Positions 1 to 8,002 of a stretch of DNA of 42,848 nt are shown in pieces. The DNA is from Verrucomicrobiota bacterium. Its GTDB lineage: Bacteria; Pseudomonadota; Gammaproteobacteria; Coxiellales; Coxiellaceae. The notes under the pieces were generated by a model that saw only the letters and a program-made list of their open reading frames with translations, searched no databases and was not told the origin of the DNA. Both the position numbers and the translations under genes were made by a program. Location of the stretch: positions 1 through 42,848 of the forward strand of contig JABDDU010000013.1 of the NCBI GenBank assembly GCA_013287435.1, given 5' to 3'. Each line of letters starts with the position of its first letter. Positions within the stretch are counted from its first letter, which is position 1.

Positions 1-1455
1 AAATAAATCATCTAACGTTACAACACTGGAAATGTGTTCATGAGAATATTGGTTTGATTTCATTCCACTGGCTGAAATGATTGAAATAAATATTTGTTTT
101 TTGGTATCGGTTATTTTTTTAAAAACGTCGGCTTTTTGATTTAGTTTTTGCATGTGCTCTTTTGTTATTACAAATGGTTTATCGGTATATTTAATTTCGC
201 ATAGCGTGATCGAATTGTCTTTGCGATCAAACAGTAAATCAATTTGTGCGCCTTTTTCTGATTCATTTTTAATAGGTGCATGTCTCCAAGAATTGGGTAT
301 TGCAGTTGCCGGTAGATTAAGAGATCGGCGAATTTGATTTAAATGCTGATAGCAAATTGATTCAAACGCGTAACCTGACCATGAATACCATTGTGGTGTT
401 TGAGTCATCGTTTTCCAATAACCTTTTTCTAAAGCGCGACTCATTTGTGATCGCTTTAGAGGTTCAATCCAATGCAAATAAAATAACGTATATTCATCGG
501 TAATCCGATAATAAACACCGCGTTTTTTGTGAAAATGTGGCGTAAAACTCAAAATAAATCCCGCCTCTTCCAGCGCTTTTAGTCGCGTAACGCCAGAGTG
601 ACCCTTGGATGTTTTTTTAAGTTTTTTAAACAAGGCTTCCTGTCCTATACCTTCTCGAGATTGAGCAATAGTTTTGATTATTTCAATGTGCGCCCCACTA
701 TCTTCAAACAATGATGAAAATAAATTATCAAATTCTTTTATAAAAAAAGAATTTTCAGTAAACACAAGGTTTTCTACCATTTCAATCGATGAGCATCCTG
801 GTTTAATTTTGCTTAAATAAAATGGCACGCCGCCCATCATCATATAAATATCAGTGAGTTGCTTTCGATTTAATTTAACGTGATTTGACAATAAATATTT
901 TTCTGTTTCTAGCAGATTAAATGGTTGCAAATAAATAGTGTCTGTAACTCTGTTGTGTAGGCCGCCTTTATTATTAATAATTTTATCAATTATCCATGAT
1001 GCGGATGAACCACAAATAATGAGTTTAATGCACCCGTTTCGTGACCAATACTGATTCCAATAGTAATCAAGCGTTTGCAATAGTTTGGATTTTTTTGTTG
1101 CCATCCAAGGTATTTCATCCAGAAAAATAATAATCTTTTTATTTTTGTCACTGTGGTTGATAGCGTCGTTTAACTGCTTAAAAGCTTTGTCCCAGTTGGT
1201 TGGAACTGCCGGAACAATCCCCCCTAAAAATACCTCACCAATTCTCTCTGCAAAATGGCTGAGTTGATCTCGATAAGAACCCTCTTTAATACCGGTTGCG
1301 CTAAAAAATAAGCATTTTCTTTTCTCAAAAAAGGAACGAATTAAAAATGTTTTACCGATTCGTCTTCTACCGTAAACCGCTAAAAACTGTGGTTTTTTAG
1401 ATAAAAACATGTCTTCTAATTTTTTCATTTCTGCTTGACGACAAATAATTCGCAT
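1..1455 (-). CDS. AAA-family ATPase with C-terminal PD-(D/E)xK-like domain (DUF234 type), 3' end cut by window
   Basis: This reading frame is open for 485 codons from the ATG at 1455 to the left edge. It resembles the ATPase family with a C-terminal DUF234 domain that is common in archaea and in scattered bacteria. A Walker A motif (YGRRRIGKT, residues 28-36) and a Walker B motif (IIIFLDEIPWM, with D113 and E114) are clear. A winged-helix-like middle follows. The C-terminal part carries D406 and E420-x-K422 (in IDLLFDR and LCEIKYTDKP), the spacing of a PD-(D/E)xK nuclease fold. The last visible residues, VTLDDLF, look like the usual end of the family, so the stop is probably just outside the window. 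Partners and substrate are unknown for most members; toxin-like or mobile-DNA roles have been proposed. The gene is divergent from the 1752 gene, and both share a repeat-containing control region. Confidence 0.85.
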   Translation of the reverse strand, partial: MRIICRQAEMKKLEDMFLSKKPQFLAVYGRRRIGKTFLIRSFFEKRKCLFFSATGIKEGSYRDQLSHFAERIGEVFLGGIVPAVPTNWDKAFKQLNDAINHSDKNKKIIIFLDEIPWMATKKSKLLQTLDYYWNQYWSRNGCIKLIICGSSASWIIDKIINNKGGLHNRVTDTIYLQPFNLLETEKYLLSNHVKLNRKQLTDIYMMMGGVPFYLSKIKPGCSSIEMVENLVFTENSFFIKEFDNLFSSLFEDSGAHIEIIKTIAQSREGIGQEALFKKLKKTSKGHSGVTRLKALEEAGFILSFTPHFHKKRGVYYRITDEYTLFYLHWIEPLKRSQMSRALEKGYWKTMTQTPQWYSWSGYAFESICYQHLNQIRRSLNLPATAIPNSWRHAPIKNESEKGAQIDLLFDRKDNSITLCEIKYTDKPFVITKEHMQKLNQKADVFKKITDTKKQIFISIISASGMKSNQYSHEHISSVVTLDDLF

Positions 1456-1486
1456 TCTTATTTCCTATCAAAAATGGGCATGAAAT

Positions 1487-1577
1487 CTATTGTTCTACCT
1501 ATAAAATACCTATCGGTAGAACAACAGGGGATACTTCTGTTGTTCTGTTTATAACATATCTATAGAAAGAACGACAG
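1487..1577. promoter_or_regulatory. Two tandem dyad repeats, candidate operator/promoter region
   Basis: Two imperfect copies of a 36-bp element begin at 1491 and 1541, exactly 50 bp apart, with 27 of 36 positions identical. Each copy is itself a dyad. In the first, TTGTTCTACC (1490-1499) pairs perfectly with GGTAGAACAA (1515-1524). In the second, CTGTTGTTCT (1537-1546) pairs with AGAACGACAG (1568-1577) with one mismatch. The centres are A+T-rich (TATAAAAT and TATAACAT) and could hold -10 elements. The position just upstream of the ATPase start (1455) suggests a repressor or activator binding pair; the regulator is not identified in the window. Confidence 0.55.
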
Positions 1578-1620
1578 ATTATTTGGAATATTTTTCAGGA
1601 TTTTCAGGGCAAAACCAAAT

Positions 1621-1674
1621 CACTATTAAATAGCGGTAAAAAGTACATTTTAATGTCGTTCCATTTTAATAGTG
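1621..1674. repeat. Perfect 10-bp inverted repeat in the divergent intergenic region
   Basis: CACTATTAAA (1621-1630) is matched by TTTAATAGTG (1665-1674), with a 34-bp spacer. It lies 78 bp before the ATG at 1752, between the operator-like dyads and the rightward gene, so a regulatory role for that gene is possible. It has no terminator-like G+C stem. Confidence 0.35.
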
Positions 1675-1751
1675 AGCATGATAGCATACGCGGCGTTTCG
1701 CTACTGATTCGTATTCATCGGTTTTTATAATTTAATTTGGAGATTGCCTTA

Positions 1752-2516
1752 ATGTCACGTGAATCTTTATTTTCTAGATGTTGTCTTTTTGGAACTGTCT
1801 CGATATTTGCGACAGGGGTAGAAACCGGTCTAACAACTGCTGGTGGCGTTCTCGGTGCAGCAATTTTAAATGCCGCAGGATGGACAGCAAATGGAACGCA
1901 AATTGTAACTATGGTAACGGTTGCGGGAGCTACCGCTGTGGGAACTGCAGTAATAGCTGGACCAATTGCATGTTGTGCTGCAGGTTTGATGACATGCACT
2001 GGTCAAGGCTCTGATCGTAATTCTACCATTGGCTTAACTTCTGGCGCATTGATATCGGACGCAGTTTTAGCAGGTGGTTTCGGTGCAACAGGTGCTGCAA
2101 TGCTTGGCTTATCAAAATTACAAATTGGTTATACAGCAGCAGCGGCTGCGGCAGGTACAGGAATACTGGTCGTTGGTGTTGCATTAGTAGGTACTGCTGT
2201 TGGTGGAATTTTTGCCTGCGCACTTTGTTGTGACTCGAGACAATCATCTATACTGGGATCTGCTTTCAGAGGACGTCGGTCCTTTGCGGAACCAGAAGCA
2301 ACAGACGCTCAATCTCCCGAGCCATTCACTTTTGAGGAAATTTATGCTTCTCCTGTCCGAGAAGATGGTACTGTGAATACAGATGTTCGCATACCAGTGT
2401 TAAATGAAAAAGGCGAGCCTCTGACTGTTTCTGGAATGGAACAGTTGCCTGTAACAAAATCGGTATTTCCACAACCATCTGAAGCAGCATATCCAGTTTT
2501 TTCTGGAATGCGCTAA
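1752..2516 (+). CDS. Gly/Ala-rich multi-helix membrane protein of unknown function
   Basis: I do not recognise this 254-residue protein. The ATG at 1752 is preferred over the in-frame TTG at 1737, because GGAG (1739-1742) sits about 9 nt before it. Residues roughly 8-150 are very hydrophobic and rich in Gly, Ala, Thr and Val. They form about four segments with glycine-zipper character, interrupted by Cys pairs (RCCLF, IACCAAG, ACALCC). The last ~100 residues are hydrophilic, acidic and proline-rich, from about SAFRGRRSFAEPEA to the end. There is no clear cleavable signal peptide. The gene stands alone, divergent from the ATPase and followed by a hairpin. Hairpin-forming membrane proteins with a cytosolic tail occur among secreted effectors and small pore-formers, but nothing here proves either. 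Confidence 0.75.
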   Translation: MSRESLFSRCCLFGTVSIFATGVETGLTTAGGVLGAAILNAAGWTANGTQIVTMVTVAGATAVGTAVIAGPIACCAAGLMTCTGQGSDRNSTIGLTSGALISDAVLAGGFGATGAAMLGLSKLQIGYTAAAAAAGTGILVVGVALVGTAVGGIFACALCCDSRQSSILGSAFRGRRSFAEPEATDAQSPEPFTFEEIYASPVREDGTVNTDVRIPVLNEKGEPLTVSGMEQLPVTKSVFPQPSEAAYPVFSGMR

Positions 2517-2533
2517 CATAATTTTATAATTTA

Positions 2534-2567
2534 CAGCCACACCTTTAATTCTGATCTGGTGTGGCTG
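2534..2567 (+). terminator. Hairpin after the 1752 gene, probable terminator
   Basis: CAGCCACACC (2534-2543) pairs perfectly with GGTGTGGCTG (2558-2567) around a 14-nt loop, starting 17 nt after the stop codon at 2516. The stem is strong, but the downstream tract (CTAACAAAATTTA) lacks a clean run of T, so termination may be inefficient. Confidence 0.55.
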
Positions 2568-2772
2568 CTAACAAAATTTACATTAAAAAATCTTTGGAAA
2601 ATATAAATAAATTTTCTACGCCGATTGATTTATAAAGGGCTGAAAACTGGTGCGTCACAGCTGCCAAAGTCGAGTTGATGGGACACCAATTAAAAAACTA
2701 GCGGATAAATGGAATTTAATTTAATGTGGGTGAGTTTTGACGGAACCGTTCTAAGCAATACAAGGAAAGATA
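2568..2772. other. Intergenic stretch before the PAPS synthesis genes
   Basis: No gene or RNA is recognised in these ~205 bases. The right end holds the ribosome binding site for the next gene (AAGGA at 2762-2766). A TTGACG hexamer lies just before it, but no matching -10 element was found at a good distance. Confidence 0.4.
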
Positions 2773-4464
2773 ATGCTTGATGAAATAATTGATCTAAAAC
2801 ATGATATAAAGAAAACAACAAAAACAGCACTTAATTTTGTCGAAATTACATTAACACAAAGACAGTTATGTGATCTTGAGCTGATATTAAACGGTGGATT
2901 TTCACCGCTATCTGGCTTTATGTCTCAGGTGGATTATGAGTCTGTTTTGTCTAACATGCGATTGAGCAATGGGTTGGTGTTTCCAATGCCAATCACGCTC
3001 GATGTATCCTCGCTACAGGCGCTTGATATTTACGTCGGTCAAGATATTATATTGCGTGACCTAGAAGGAACGGCCTTGGCTGCTTTATCGGTCAGTGACA
3101 AATGGATTCCTGATAAGAAACAAGAAGCATTGTGTGTTTTTGGTACGACAGACACGACACATCCCGCAGTAAGCTATCTATTTAATAAGGCTGGTGATGT
3201 TTATATTGGTGGTTCACTCAGAGCCATTTGCTTACCAAAACACTATGATTTTAAGCATTTACGATTAACGCCAATGCAATTAAAAAAACAATTTCAGGAA
3301 AATGGTTGGGATAAAATAGTTGCTTTTCAAACACGCAATCCCATGCATCGCGCACATGTTGAATTAACATTGATGGCAACGCGTGATGAGAATGCAAAAT
3401 TATTAATTCATCCTTCGGTTGGTTTAACAAAGCCAGGCGATATCGATTATTTTACGCGCATTCGATGTTATGAAAAAGTATTGGATGCTTATCCAAAAAA
3501 TCATGCTGTTTTGGGTTTATTACCACTTGCGATGCGTATGGGTGGTCCGAAAGAAGCATTGTGGCATGCATTAATTCGTAAAAATTACGGTTGTACGCAT
3601 TTTATTGTTGGGCGTGATCATGCTGGACCTGGTTTTGATAAAAATGGAAAGCCTTTTTACGATCCATATGCAGCGCAGGAATTGGTGGGACAGTATCAAG
3701 CAGAAATTGGCATAAAAATGTTGCCTTTTTCTGAAGTGGTTTATGATAAAAAACATCAGCGCTACTTGCCGGTTGATAAAATTACAGATGATTGTGATAG
3801 TGCTCAGATATCTGGTACACAATTTCGAAAAATGTTGCGTGATGGCGATGAAATTCCTGTGTGGTTTTCTTTTTCCGGTGTTATTGCCGAATTAAGAAAG
3901 GTGTATCAACCTAAATGCAGACAAGGTTTTACTTTGTTTTTCACGGGATTATCGGGCGCAGGCAAATCAACAATAGCTAATGCATTAATGCAGCGTTTGC
4001 ATGAATGTTGTTCTGATCGTGTGATTACTTTATTGGATGGCGATATTGTTCGAACCTTGTTATCTAGCAAACTTGGTTTTTCAAAAGAAGATCGTAATTT
4101 AAATATTCAGCGAATCGCTTATGTTGCGAGCGAAATTACACGACATAATGGCATTGCTATCTGTGCACCAATCGCGCCGTACGCGGATGCGCGTCTTGAT
4201 GCACGCAAGATGATTAATTCTCATGGTGGGTTTTTTGAGATTTATATCAATACCTCGTTATCAGTATGTCGTTCACGAGATCCAAAGGGCTTGTATAAAA
4301 AGGTAGACGCAGGCCTCATTAAAAATTTTACGGGTGTGGATGATCCTTATGAGGCACCAACGCATCCAGATATTGAAATTCAAACCTCTCAATGCAGTGT
4401 AGAAATGGCTGTAGAAAAAATTATTCAATCTTTACGTAGTGGAGGATATATTGCAACTGATTGA
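2773..4464 (+). CDS. sat/cysC: Bifunctional sulfate adenylyltransferase / adenylylsulfate kinase (PAPS synthase)
   Basis: Makes PAPS from sulfate in two steps: ATP plus sulfate gives APS, then APS is phosphorylated at the 3' position. Residues 1 to about 385 are a Sat-type ATP sulfurylase with the catalytic QTRNPMHRAH motif (from Q186, the HxxH family signature) and GRDHAGPG (G280 onward). Residues from about 390 to 563 are an APS kinase with P-loop GLSGAGKST (392-400), the DGD motif and the R-N-L-N-I region. The sulfurylase-first order matches Aquifex-type and Thiobacillus-type fusions and is the reverse of animal PAPS synthases. The 563-residue length suits the fusion. The start at 2773 follows AAGGA. 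The gene overlaps cysQ. No cysH, cysI or cysJ lies nearby, so PAPS is more likely used for sulfate transfer than for reduction; a sulfotransferase gene in the facing array supports this. Confidence 0.95.
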   Translation: MLDEIIDLKHDIKKTTKTALNFVEITLTQRQLCDLELILNGGFSPLSGFMSQVDYESVLSNMRLSNGLVFPMPITLDVSSLQALDIYVGQDIILRDLEGTALAALSVSDKWIPDKKQEALCVFGTTDTTHPAVSYLFNKAGDVYIGGSLRAICLPKHYDFKHLRLTPMQLKKQFQENGWDKIVAFQTRNPMHRAHVELTLMATRDENAKLLIHPSVGLTKPGDIDYFTRIRCYEKVLDAYPKNHAVLGLLPLAMRMGGPKEALWHALIRKNYGCTHFIVGRDHAGPGFDKNGKPFYDPYAAQELVGQYQAEIGIKMLPFSEVVYDKKHQRYLPVDKITDDCDSAQISGTQFRKMLRDGDEIPVWFSFSGVIAELRKVYQPKCRQGFTLFFTGLSGAGKSTIANALMQRLHECCSDRVITLLDGDIVRTLLSSKLGFSKEDRNLNIQRIAYVASEITRHNGIAICAPIAPYADARLDARKMINSHGGFFEIYINTSLSVCRSRDPKGLYKKVDAGLIKNFTGVDDPYEAPTHPDIEIQTSQCSVEMAVEKIIQSLRSGGYIATD

Positions 4465-5305
4465 TGATATTGAAATTTTGCTTCCGAAACTGTGTGATTT
4501 AATTAAACAAGCGGGGCATGCAACGCTTGTTTATTATAAAAAAAATAATTTATCCATAATCACAAAAACAGATGACTCGCCATTAACCCAAGCAGATTTG
4601 GCAGCTAATCAGATTATTGTTTCTGGGTTAAATGCGTTAAGCGATATTCCCATTATTTCAGAAGAAACACATCAAATTGATTATGCTGAACGAAAAAATT
4701 GGAAGCAGTTTTGGTTGGTTGATCCGCTGGATGGGACAAAAGAATTTATTAAAGGTTCTGATGAATTTACTGTCAATATTGCATTGATAGAAAATGAGCA
4801 ACCTATATTGGGCCTTGTTTACGCGCCTGTGCTAGGTGAATTATATTTTGGCGCGATCGGATTTGGCGCAAATTATCAGAAAGAAGATACAGATGTTATA
4901 AAATTACCTTTTCTAAAAGCGAAAACCTCGGATTCGACATTGCGTGTAGTAACATCAGCTTCTCATTCAGATGAAAAAACAAATACATTTGTTGAAAAAT
5001 TAAGTGGAATTTTTGAAAGATCCATTGTTCATATTTCCAAAGGAAGTTCACTTAAAATTTGCTTACTTGCAACGGGTCAAGCCGATATTTATCCGAGAAT
5101 GGGACCAACATGTGAATGGGATATTGCGGCTGGTCATGCCGTATTACGATGTGCAGGTGGTGAATTGTACAATTTAGAAACTAAAAAACCACTGGCTTAT
5201 AATAAAAACTCGTTATTGAATCCGCATTTTATTGGATGCGGTTTTACAATCAAAAATGGAGCGTTATTCCTAAAACGTTTTAGTTATTCAGACGTGTGTG
5301 CCTGA
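4451..5305 (+). CDS. cysQ: 3'(2'),5'-bisphosphate nucleotidase CysQ
   Basis: Hydrolyses PAP, the by-product of PAPS-dependent sulfotransferases, to AMP and phosphate, relieving product inhibition. It belongs to the inositol monophosphatase family. The metal-binding DPLDGTKEF motif is at residues 91-99, with EE upstream (ISEETHQ), and the second signature EWDIAAGHAVL begins at E222. The TTG at 4451 is preferred as start because GGAGG (4441-4445) lies 5 nt before it; a GTG at 4439 would overlap that site. At 284 residues it is slightly longer than E. coli CysQ (about 246). The start lies inside the sat/cysC gene (14-nt overlap), indicating translational coupling of PAPS synthesis and PAP disposal. 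Confidence 0.92.
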   Translation: MQLIDDIEILLPKLCDLIKQAGHATLVYYKKNNLSIITKTDDSPLTQADLAANQIIVSGLNALSDIPIISEETHQIDYAERKNWKQFWLVDPLDGTKEFIKGSDEFTVNIALIENEQPILGLVYAPVLGELYFGAIGFGANYQKEDTDVIKLPFLKAKTSDSTLRVVTSASHSDEKTNTFVEKLSGIFERSIVHISKGSSLKICLLATGQADIYPRMGPTCEWDIAAGHAVLRCAGGELYNLETKKPLAYNKNSLLNPHFIGCGFTIKNGALFLKRFSYSDVCA

Positions 5306-5392
5306 ACTGTTACAGGGCAAGAAAAGTAGGATCAAAACGGAGATTTAACCCTTTTTTACCAGGATCGGAGCCGGACCTCTAATTTACATATT

Positions 5393-6793
5393 CTATTCAG
5401 TCCTCTTTTTACTTAGCTGATAAATTGAAAATCCGCGCCCTTTCTGAAGTAAAAAATAGGTATGACCATCGTCAAGTGCACTTTCGTTATTTTTGGCGAC
5501 ATCATTATTGAGAATGTAATACTCCGGAAAGGCAGCAGGCTCAGACGGACACAACACTTTCGTAGAAAACTTGAAATACCATTGGATATCTCGTACCCCA
5601 CCGACTGTGGATCGCAACAATCTATAGCGGGATGAAAAATGATTAAGATCGGAATAATATATATTGCGATACGGGTCTATTTTCACGTTGTTAAAAACAA
5701 AAAAAACAGAACAAGCTCCTAGTGTTAATAGGAAAAAAATAACACCTATCATTCCAACCTTGATCAAAAAGATATTACTACGCAGACATTCTATAGCGCC
5801 CACCATTGAAATAATTAATGAAAGCGATAACCAGCATGCATGGTAGTCATTGATATGTGTAGTAGTCCCTAGCCAGGAAATATACCCACCACTCGCAAAA
5901 ATAAAAAGAATGAGTCTAGATTTTTTATTACTTTTTTTATTAAATGCGCTCATTCCTAAAATGGGCGATGCAATTAAAACAAGAGCAACCAATAAGTTAA
6001 CGAATTCATGATTATTCCAATACTGAGATAGCGCAGAAAACATGCCGCCACTATGTCCTAACATTTTATTAGAAACAAAGGTGCCATATAAATAATTAAT
6101 AAAATCCTTCCAATGTGGATATAAATAAACACCCATCAGTACAGCACATATCACGTATGGGGCAAAGAAGGCTAAAATTTGTTTTTTCTTGAGGAGATTA
6201 CGGTCAATAATCAAGGTTGTAACCCAGAGCGATAATTCTGTAAAAGCAGCCTGAAGATGAAATACAGTCGAAACAATTAACAAAAAACTGGAAAAACTCA
6301 AGTAGCAATAATTTTTGGGATTATTTCTCCAGGTTAAATAAAATAGTAAACCAAGAACCGAGGCAAGCAGTGCTGCTATTTCCGGACGATTCTGAGTCGC
6401 CGCATACAAAAAGAAATAATTAATGCCGCCTAAAGTTATCGCTATAGTACGTGTCTGCGATGATATTTCCGCAAACTTGAGACAGCGGTCTACTGTCAAT
6501 AAAAAAAATAATCCCAATAAAACATTCAGGAATCTTATCCAGATTAAATTAACCTTTCCTAGAGAATACCAGGCTGCCTCTAGAAGCGCATACGGCTCGA
6601 AACCGTATGCATGAACAGTCGTACCGCAACCGAAAGTTAAAAAAGAGCCTTCCCTCATAAAGGTAATCGCAGGGCCAGCGTACCACGATTCATCAATCCA
6701 AGGCATTCGAAAAAATATGAGCAAAACGGCAAAAAACATAAATAAGCAATAGGGAAACCCAACACTTAATTTTTTTAATCTGTTATTCCACAT
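5393..6793 (-). CDS. GT-C fold membrane glycosyltransferase (ArnT/GT39-like)
   Basis: A 466-residue integral membrane protein with about ten or eleven hydrophobic segments. After the first membrane segment comes MPWIDESWYAG, with adjacent acidic residues D34-E35 at the position of the catalytic acidic pair in the first periplasmic loop of GT-C enzymes such as ArnT and protein mannosyltransferases. Such enzymes use a polyprenyl-phosphate sugar donor and work on the outer face of the inner membrane. It is the last gene of the leftward array, and its start overlaps the end of wecE by 19 nt. Donor and acceptor cannot be told from sequence. An O-antigen ligase or polymerase role cannot be excluded, since no separate Wzy was seen. 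Confidence 0.7.
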   Translation of the reverse strand: MWNNRLKKLSVGFPYCLFMFFAVLLIFFRMPWIDESWYAGPAITFMREGSFLTFGCGTTVHAYGFEPYALLEAAWYSLGKVNLIWIRFLNVLLGLFFLLTVDRCLKFAEISSQTRTIAITLGGINYFFLYAATQNRPEIAALLASVLGLLFYLTWRNNPKNYCYLSFSSFLLIVSTVFHLQAAFTELSLWVTTLIIDRNLLKKKQILAFFAPYVICAVLMGVYLYPHWKDFINYLYGTFVSNKMLGHSGGMFSALSQYWNNHEFVNLLVALVLIASPILGMSAFNKKSNKKSRLILFIFASGGYISWLGTTTHINDYHACWLSLSLIISMVGAIECLRSNIFLIKVGMIGVIFFLLTLGACSVFFVFNNVKIDPYRNIYYSDLNHFSSRYRLLRSTVGGVRDIQWYFKFSTKVLCPSEPAAFPEYYILNNDVAKNNESALDDGHTYFLLQKGRGFSIYQLSKKRTE

Positions 6794-7947
6794 AATTCTT
6801 TTTTCTTGAACTTCAGGGTTAAGAAAAACTGGTGCGTTAAATCAGCAATGTATTGCACATCTTTCGATGTCATATCTGCGTATAAAGGTAATCTCAAAAT
6901 TCGATCACTCACAAAATCGACAACCGTTATATCCCCAGCGGAGCGGCCGTATCGCTTGCCTGCTGGCGATGTGTGGAGTGGAACATAGTGAAAAACTGCA
7001 CATACACCATTGTCCTTTAGATATTGCAAAAGTGACGTCCTGATCTCAAGATTTTCTACCAAAATATAATACATATGCGCGTTATGCTGACAATGTTCCG
7101 AAATAAAAGGACGTCGAAAATAACCACGCTTCTCAAGATCGGCAAAACTTAAATGGTATTCTTCCCAAAGCTGCAAACGCTGCTGAGTAATTGTTTTAGC
7201 TTCTTCCAATTGCGCGTAAAGAAAAGCGCCAATTAACTCTCCCGGAAGATAAGATGACCCAATATCTACCCAGGTGTATTTATCAATCAGCCCGCGAAAA
7301 TATTTGCTACGATTGGTTCCTTTCTCTCGAATGACCTCTGCACGCTCAACAAACTGCTCTGAATTAATAAGGAGCGCCCCACCTTCACCCGCAGTAATAT
7401 TTTTCGTTTCATGAAAACTCAGTGTTCCGATATCACCTATACTACCCAACGCTTTTTTTTTGTAGGTCGCGATCAGACCTTGCGCTGCATCCTCAATAAC
7501 CAGAAGATTATGGCGTTTGGCAATTTCCATGATGATTTCCATTTCACATCCAACACCACCGTAATGCACAACCACAATGGCAACCGTTTTATCGGTGATG
7601 GCCATCTCAATTTTTGTCTCATCAATATTGAGAGTATCTTTTCGTATATCTACAAAAACCGGAACTCCGCCACGCAAAACAAATGCATTGGCTGTAGACA
7701 CAAAAGTATATGACGGCATAATAATTTCATCGCCATATTTAACATCCGCCAAAATGGCAGCCATTTCCAATGCAGCCGTGCAGGAATGTGTTAATAAAGC
7801 CTTGCAACATCCGGTCTGCCGCTCAAGCCAATCATGACATTTTTTTGTAAATGGGCCATCGCCCGATAACTGTCCATTGTGATGCGCCTGACTGATATAC
7901 CAAAGCTCCTTGCCAGTCATGTGTGGTTTATTAAATGGGATATGCAT
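6775..7947 (-). CDS. wecE: dTDP-4-amino-4,6-dideoxygalactose transaminase
   Basis: PLP-dependent DegT/DnrJ/EryC1 aminotransferase. In the known pathway it converts dTDP-4-keto-6-deoxyglucose to dTDP-4-amino-4,6-dideoxygalactose (dTDP-Fuc4N). Similarity to enterobacterial WecE/RffA is strong along the whole 390 residues. Examples are the IPFNKPHMTGKE start, the PSYTFVSTANAFVLRGG stretch, LSFHETKN with the PLP lysine at K182, REKGTNRSKYFRG, YTWVDIGSSYL, and AVFHYVPLHTSPAG near the end. The ATG at 7947 is chosen over the in-frame TTG at 7962, because GAGG lies before it and the protein then starts as family members do. No rmlA or rmlB is in the window, so dTDP-sugar precursors must come from elsewhere. 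The product could be the amine acylated by the GNAT/ACP genes. Confidence 0.9.
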   Translation of the reverse strand: MHIPFNKPHMTGKELWYISQAHHNGQLSGDGPFTKKCHDWLERQTGCCKALLTHSCTAALEMAAILADVKYGDEIIMPSYTFVSTANAFVLRGGVPVFVDIRKDTLNIDETKIEMAITDKTVAIVVVHYGGVGCEMEIIMEIAKRHNLLVIEDAAQGLIATYKKKALGSIGDIGTLSFHETKNITAGEGGALLINSEQFVERAEVIREKGTNRSKYFRGLIDKYTWVDIGSSYLPGELIGAFLYAQLEEAKTITQQRLQLWEEYHLSFADLEKRGYFRRPFISEHCQHNAHMYYILVENLEIRTSLLQYLKDNGVCAVFHYVPLHTSPAGKRYGRSAGDITVVDFVSDRILRLPLYADMTSKDVQYIADLTHQFFLTLKFKKKELCGITD

Positions 7948-8002
7948 GCGCAATTTCCTCAATAATCAAAAACAACAAAATGATCTTTCTGAATAAAAAT
8001 TT

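Noticed and set aside
1487..1577. CRISPR array
   Set aside because: Only two diverged copies (27 of 36 identical) with internal dyads and a 14-bp spacer between them; no cas genes.
1778..2014. Frame overlapping the 1752 membrane protein gene
   Set aside because: Out-of-frame translation of a repetitive G/C-richer region, with low-complexity Cys/Asn/Arg composition and no ribosome binding site.
2580..2772. Possible gene remnant or small RNA before the PAPS synthase gene
   Set aside because: Short frames of at most ~20 codons between stops, with no recognisable family and no strong secondary structure.
5306..5392. Possible shared terminator between cysQ and the facing membrane protein gene
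   Set aside because: GGATCGGAGCCGGACC only forms an interrupted stem with two central mismatches, and no T-run follows on either strand at a suitable place.
7441..7475. Homopolymer runs of nine bases (also near 22599-22607, 25032-25040 and 36643-36652) as phase-variation sites
   Set aside because: Such runs are common in A+T-rich coding DNA, the frames are intact, and none is long enough to be convincing.
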